Origin: Piscinibacter gummiphilus
GTDB taxonomy: Bacteria; Pseudomonadota; Gammaproteobacteria; Burkholderiales; Burkholderiaceae_C
Assembly: GCF_002116905.1 (NCBI RefSeq)
Contig: NZ_CP015118.1
Location: forward strand, 3,906,001 to 3,970,000
Length of the DNA stretch: 64,000 bases
Direction: 5' to 3'
This document shows positions 61,958 to 64,000 of this stretch, in pieces. The notes beneath the pieces were generated by a model. It saw only the letters and a program-made list of their open reading frames with translations, searched no databases and had not been told where the DNA came from. A program made the position numbers and the translations under genes. Each line of letters starts with the position of its first letter. Within the stretch, counting starts at the first letter, position 1.

Positions 61958-62011
61958 GTGGTGCACCTCGGGGGCGGCAAACACCCCCCATGCACCGTAT
62001 TCTGGAAAACT

Positions 62012-62692
62012 TTAGAACGGCAGAACGTTCAAAAAGAAGCGTCCGACCCACCCAATTCCCTGGGCATCGGCCTGGGCGCCCCGGCCCTTGTGCTCCACGC
62101 GCACGTTCGCGATCTGGGCGGACGCCACGCTGTTGCCCGGCTGGATGGACTTCGGATCCACCTGGCCGGAGAAACGCAGCACGTCCACGTTCTGGTTCAC
62201 GCCGATCTGCTTTTCACCCACGATCACCAGGTGGCCGTTCGGCAGCACCTCGGTCACGACGGCGGTGATCACCCCGGAGAAGTCGTTCGTGTTCTCGGTG
62301 CTGCCCTTGCCCTGGAAGTCGTTCGTGGACGACCCGGAGGCGCTGGCGCGGGTCAGCGCCGTGGCCTTCAGCATGGGCAGCGCGGTCACGCCCGCCTCCA
62401 CCGACCCCGACTTGTTGATCGAGCTGGTGCTCTTCTGGCTGGCGCTCACCTTCTCGACGATCTGGATGTTCACCACGTCGCCGACGAGGCGGGCGCGGTG
62501 GTCCTCGAACAGGGGCCGGTACTGGCTGGCCTGGTAGATGGAGCCGTTCGCGTACGTCTGCGGCGGCACCGGCAGCGGGCGGGTGTCGGCCCCCGGGGCC
62601 ACCGACACCTCGGGCACCGGGTACGGGGTGGCGCAGCCGGTCAGCGCCGCGAGGGCGGCCACGGCGAGGCAGGTGAAGGCGGAGGTTTTCAT
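62012..62692 (-). CDS. flgH: Flagellar L-ring lipoprotein FlgH
   Basis: A 226-residue outer-membrane lipoprotein with lipobox LAALTGC (Cys at about 20). Conserved segments: GSIYQASQYRPLFEDHRARL, VGDVVNIQIVEK, and VLPNGHLVIVGEKQIGVNQN with DVLRFSGQVDP. ATG 62692 gives the normal signal; the Met at 62707 is an alternative. Forms the L-ring with FlgI below it. Confidence 0.95.
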   Translation of the reverse strand: MKTSAFTCLAVAALAALTGCATPYPVPEVSVAPGADTRPLPVPPQTYANGSIYQASQYRPLFEDHRARLVGDVVNIQIVEKVSASQKSTSSINKSGSVEAGVTALPMLKATALTRASASGSSTNDFQGKGSTENTNDFSGVITAVVTEVLPNGHLVIVGEKQIGVNQNVDVLRFSGQVDPKSIQPGNSVASAQIANVRVEHKGRGAQADAQGIGWVGRFFLNVLPF

Positions 62693-62771
62693 CGGGCGGT
62701 CACTCAAAAATCACGACTGAGGGGGCCTGGGGTGGCGGGGGCCCGGGAGCGGGCACCCACCGTGTCATTCA

Positions 62772-63554
62772 TCACAGCTGCGTCAGGCGCTGCAGCATCT
62801 GGTCGGAGGTCTGGATGGCCTTCGAGTTGAGTTCGTAGGCGCGCTGCGTCTGGATCATGCCCACCAGCTCCTCGACGACGTTCACGTTCGAGGTTTCGAG
62901 GGCGCCCTGCTGGAGCTGGCCGAAGCTGTCCTGGCCCGGCGTGCCGGTGTTGGGCGTGCCGGAGGCGGCCGTCTCGGTGTAGAGGTTCTGGCCGCGCGGC
63001 TCGAGGCCGGCCGGGTTGATGAAGTTGGTCAGCTGCAGCTGGCCCACCTGCTGGGGCTGGGCGTTGCCCGGCACCACCACGCTCACGAGGCCTTCCTGGC
63101 TCACGGTGATGCTGGTGGCGTTGGCGGGGATGGTGATGCCCGGCTGCACGGGGAAGCCGTTGTTCGTGACCATCTGGCCCTGCGAGTTCACCTGGAACGA
63201 CCCGTCGCGGGTGTAGCCGGTGGTGCCGTCGGGCATCTGGATCTCGAAGAAGCCGTTGCCGCGGATGGCGACGTCGAGCGAACGTTCGGTGGTCTGCAGG
63301 TTGCCCTGGGTGAAGCTGCGCGACGTGGCGACGGCCCGGGTGCCGAGGCCCACCTGCAGCCCGGTGGGCAGCTGGTTCTGCTCGGTGCTGTTGGCGCCGG
63401 TCTGCCGCAGGTTCTGGTACATCAGGTCCTCGAACACCGCGTGCGACTTCTTGTAGCCGTTGGTGGCCGAGTTGGCCAGGTTGTGCGAGATGTGGTCCAG
63501 CTGGGTCTGCTGGGCTTCCATGCCGGTCTTGGCGATGAACAGGGAACGCATCAT
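62772..63554 (-). CDS. flgG: Flagellar distal rod protein FlgG
   Basis: A 260-residue rod protein of normal length. N-terminus MMRSLFIAKTGMEAQQTQLD with HISHNLANSATNGYKKS, middle LQVGLGTRAVATSRSFTQGN and LDVAIRGNGFFEIQMPDG, C-terminus SNVNVVEELVGMIQTQRAYE with LNSKAIQTSD. Sixty bases after flgF and 79 before flgH. Confidence 0.96.
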   Translation of the reverse strand: MMRSLFIAKTGMEAQQTQLDHISHNLANSATNGYKKSHAVFEDLMYQNLRQTGANSTEQNQLPTGLQVGLGTRAVATSRSFTQGNLQTTERSLDVAIRGNGFFEIQMPDGTTGYTRDGSFQVNSQGQMVTNNGFPVQPGITIPANATSITVSQEGLVSVVVPGNAQPQQVGQLQLTNFINPAGLEPRGQNLYTETAASGTPNTGTPGQDSFGQLQQGALETSNVNVVEELVGMIQTQRAYELNSKAIQTSDQMLQRLTQL

Positions 63555-63614
63555 GGTTCGGTACCTCGGTGTCTCTGGGGCCTGTCGGGTGGCGCTGTGG
63601 GTGCGGCGGCGGGA

Positions 63615-64000
63615 TCAGCGCGGCGCGTTGGAGAGCAGCTGCGACGCGGCGCGTTCGTCCTGCTCGGCGGTCTGGACCATCTTCATCTGGGCCTCGAACT
63701 GGCGGGCGGCGGCGATCATGGAGACCATGGTCTCGATGGCGCTGACGTTGGAGCCTTCGAGCGCGCCGTCCTGCACGCGAGCGTTCGCGTCGGCGTCGAG
63801 CGGGTCGCCGCCCTCGGCGCGGAACAGGCCGTCCTCGCCCCGTTCCAGCTTGGTTTCGGGCGTGACGAGCTTGAGCTTGCCGAGCGACGTGGTGCGGCCG
63901 TTGCGGTCCTTCGCGCTGACCGTGCCGTCGCCGCCGATGCTGATTTCGGTGTCCTGGGGCACCTGGATCGGGCCGCCGTCGCCCAGCACCTGCAGGCCGC
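63615..64000 (-). CDS. flgF: Flagellar proximal rod protein FlgF, 5' partial
   Basis: The C-terminal 128 residues are visible; the gene continues past the right edge. VPQDTEISIGGDGTVSA, LEGSNVSAIETMVSMIAAAR and QFEAQMKMVQTAEQDE are typical of FlgF. The frame runs open to the last base. First visible gene of the flgFGHIJKL set. Confidence 0.93.
   Translation of the reverse strand, partial: GLQVLGDGGPIQVPQDTEISIGGDGTVSAKDRNGRTTSLGKLKLVTPETKLERGEDGLFRAEGGDPLDADANARVQDGALEGSNVSAIETMVSMIAAARQFEAQMKMVQTAEQDERAASQLLSNAPR

Noticed and set aside
1..64000. CRISPR arrays, insertion sequences, prophage or rRNA genes
   Set aside because: No regularly spaced repeats, transposases, phage structural genes or rRNA sequences were seen on reading both strands.

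Overview
The window is very GC-rich (about 70 percent by eye), densely coding bacterial DNA. The complete malonate decarboxylase operon, several stand-alone Bug/TctC-type solute receptors, a betaproteobacterial-style tRNA-Ser, and a flgF-to-flgL flagellar operon beside many c-di-GMP and two-component genes point to a motile betaproteobacterium of the order Burkholderiales (Rubrivivax/Roseateles/Rhizobacter-like). The genus is an inference from content; no database search was possible.

Layout. 1-6145: a HEAT-repeat-like protein cut by the left edge, a SWIM zinc-finger protein, then a retron. The retron has a non-coding RNA at about 4022-4250 and a 621-residue reverse transcriptase with a long N-terminal extension and a hydrophobic C-terminal tail. 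It is the most interesting system in the window. 6147-10115: a fossil fragment of a solute-binding-protein gene, a LysR regulator divergent from an OHCU-decarboxylase/Bug pair, and the intact paralogue of the fossil. 10301-18081: malonate decarboxylase genes mdcA-C-D-E-G-B-H on the minus strand, divergent from a GntR/FCD regulator and a LysR gene. 18238-23870: an AAHS-family transporter, two YCII/DGPF proteins with an ECF42-like sigma factor, and a chemoreceptor.

24130-30096 carries a transporter, receptor, lactonase and thiolase cluster. Its promoters hold repeated TTGT-N3-ACAA operators, and four promoters between 18 and 30 kb share a 17-nt motif ending in CCCTAG. 30296-31693 encodes an unrecognised HEXXH protein next to tRNA-Ser(UGA). 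31908-41507 is ordinary chromosomal content: a VOC protein, a TetR/SDR pair, LysR, a yellow/MRJP-like propeller, a methyltransferase, a GlxA-like regulator, an AlkC-like protein, a small basic protein, a histidine phosphatase and two lipoproteins.

41657-56572 is a signalling block: a diguanylate cyclase, a REC-PAS-GGDEF-EAL protein, a hybrid histidine kinase with Hpt domain, a second histidine kinase, a REC-ANTAR regulator with a multi-PAS HisKA_2-type kinase, and an EAL-HDOD-like protein. It leads into flgL, flgK, flgJ, flgI, flgH, flgG and flgF (56672-64000, minus strand), so it probably controls motility and the switch to sessile life. No CRISPR array, insertion sequence, integrase or rRNA was seen.
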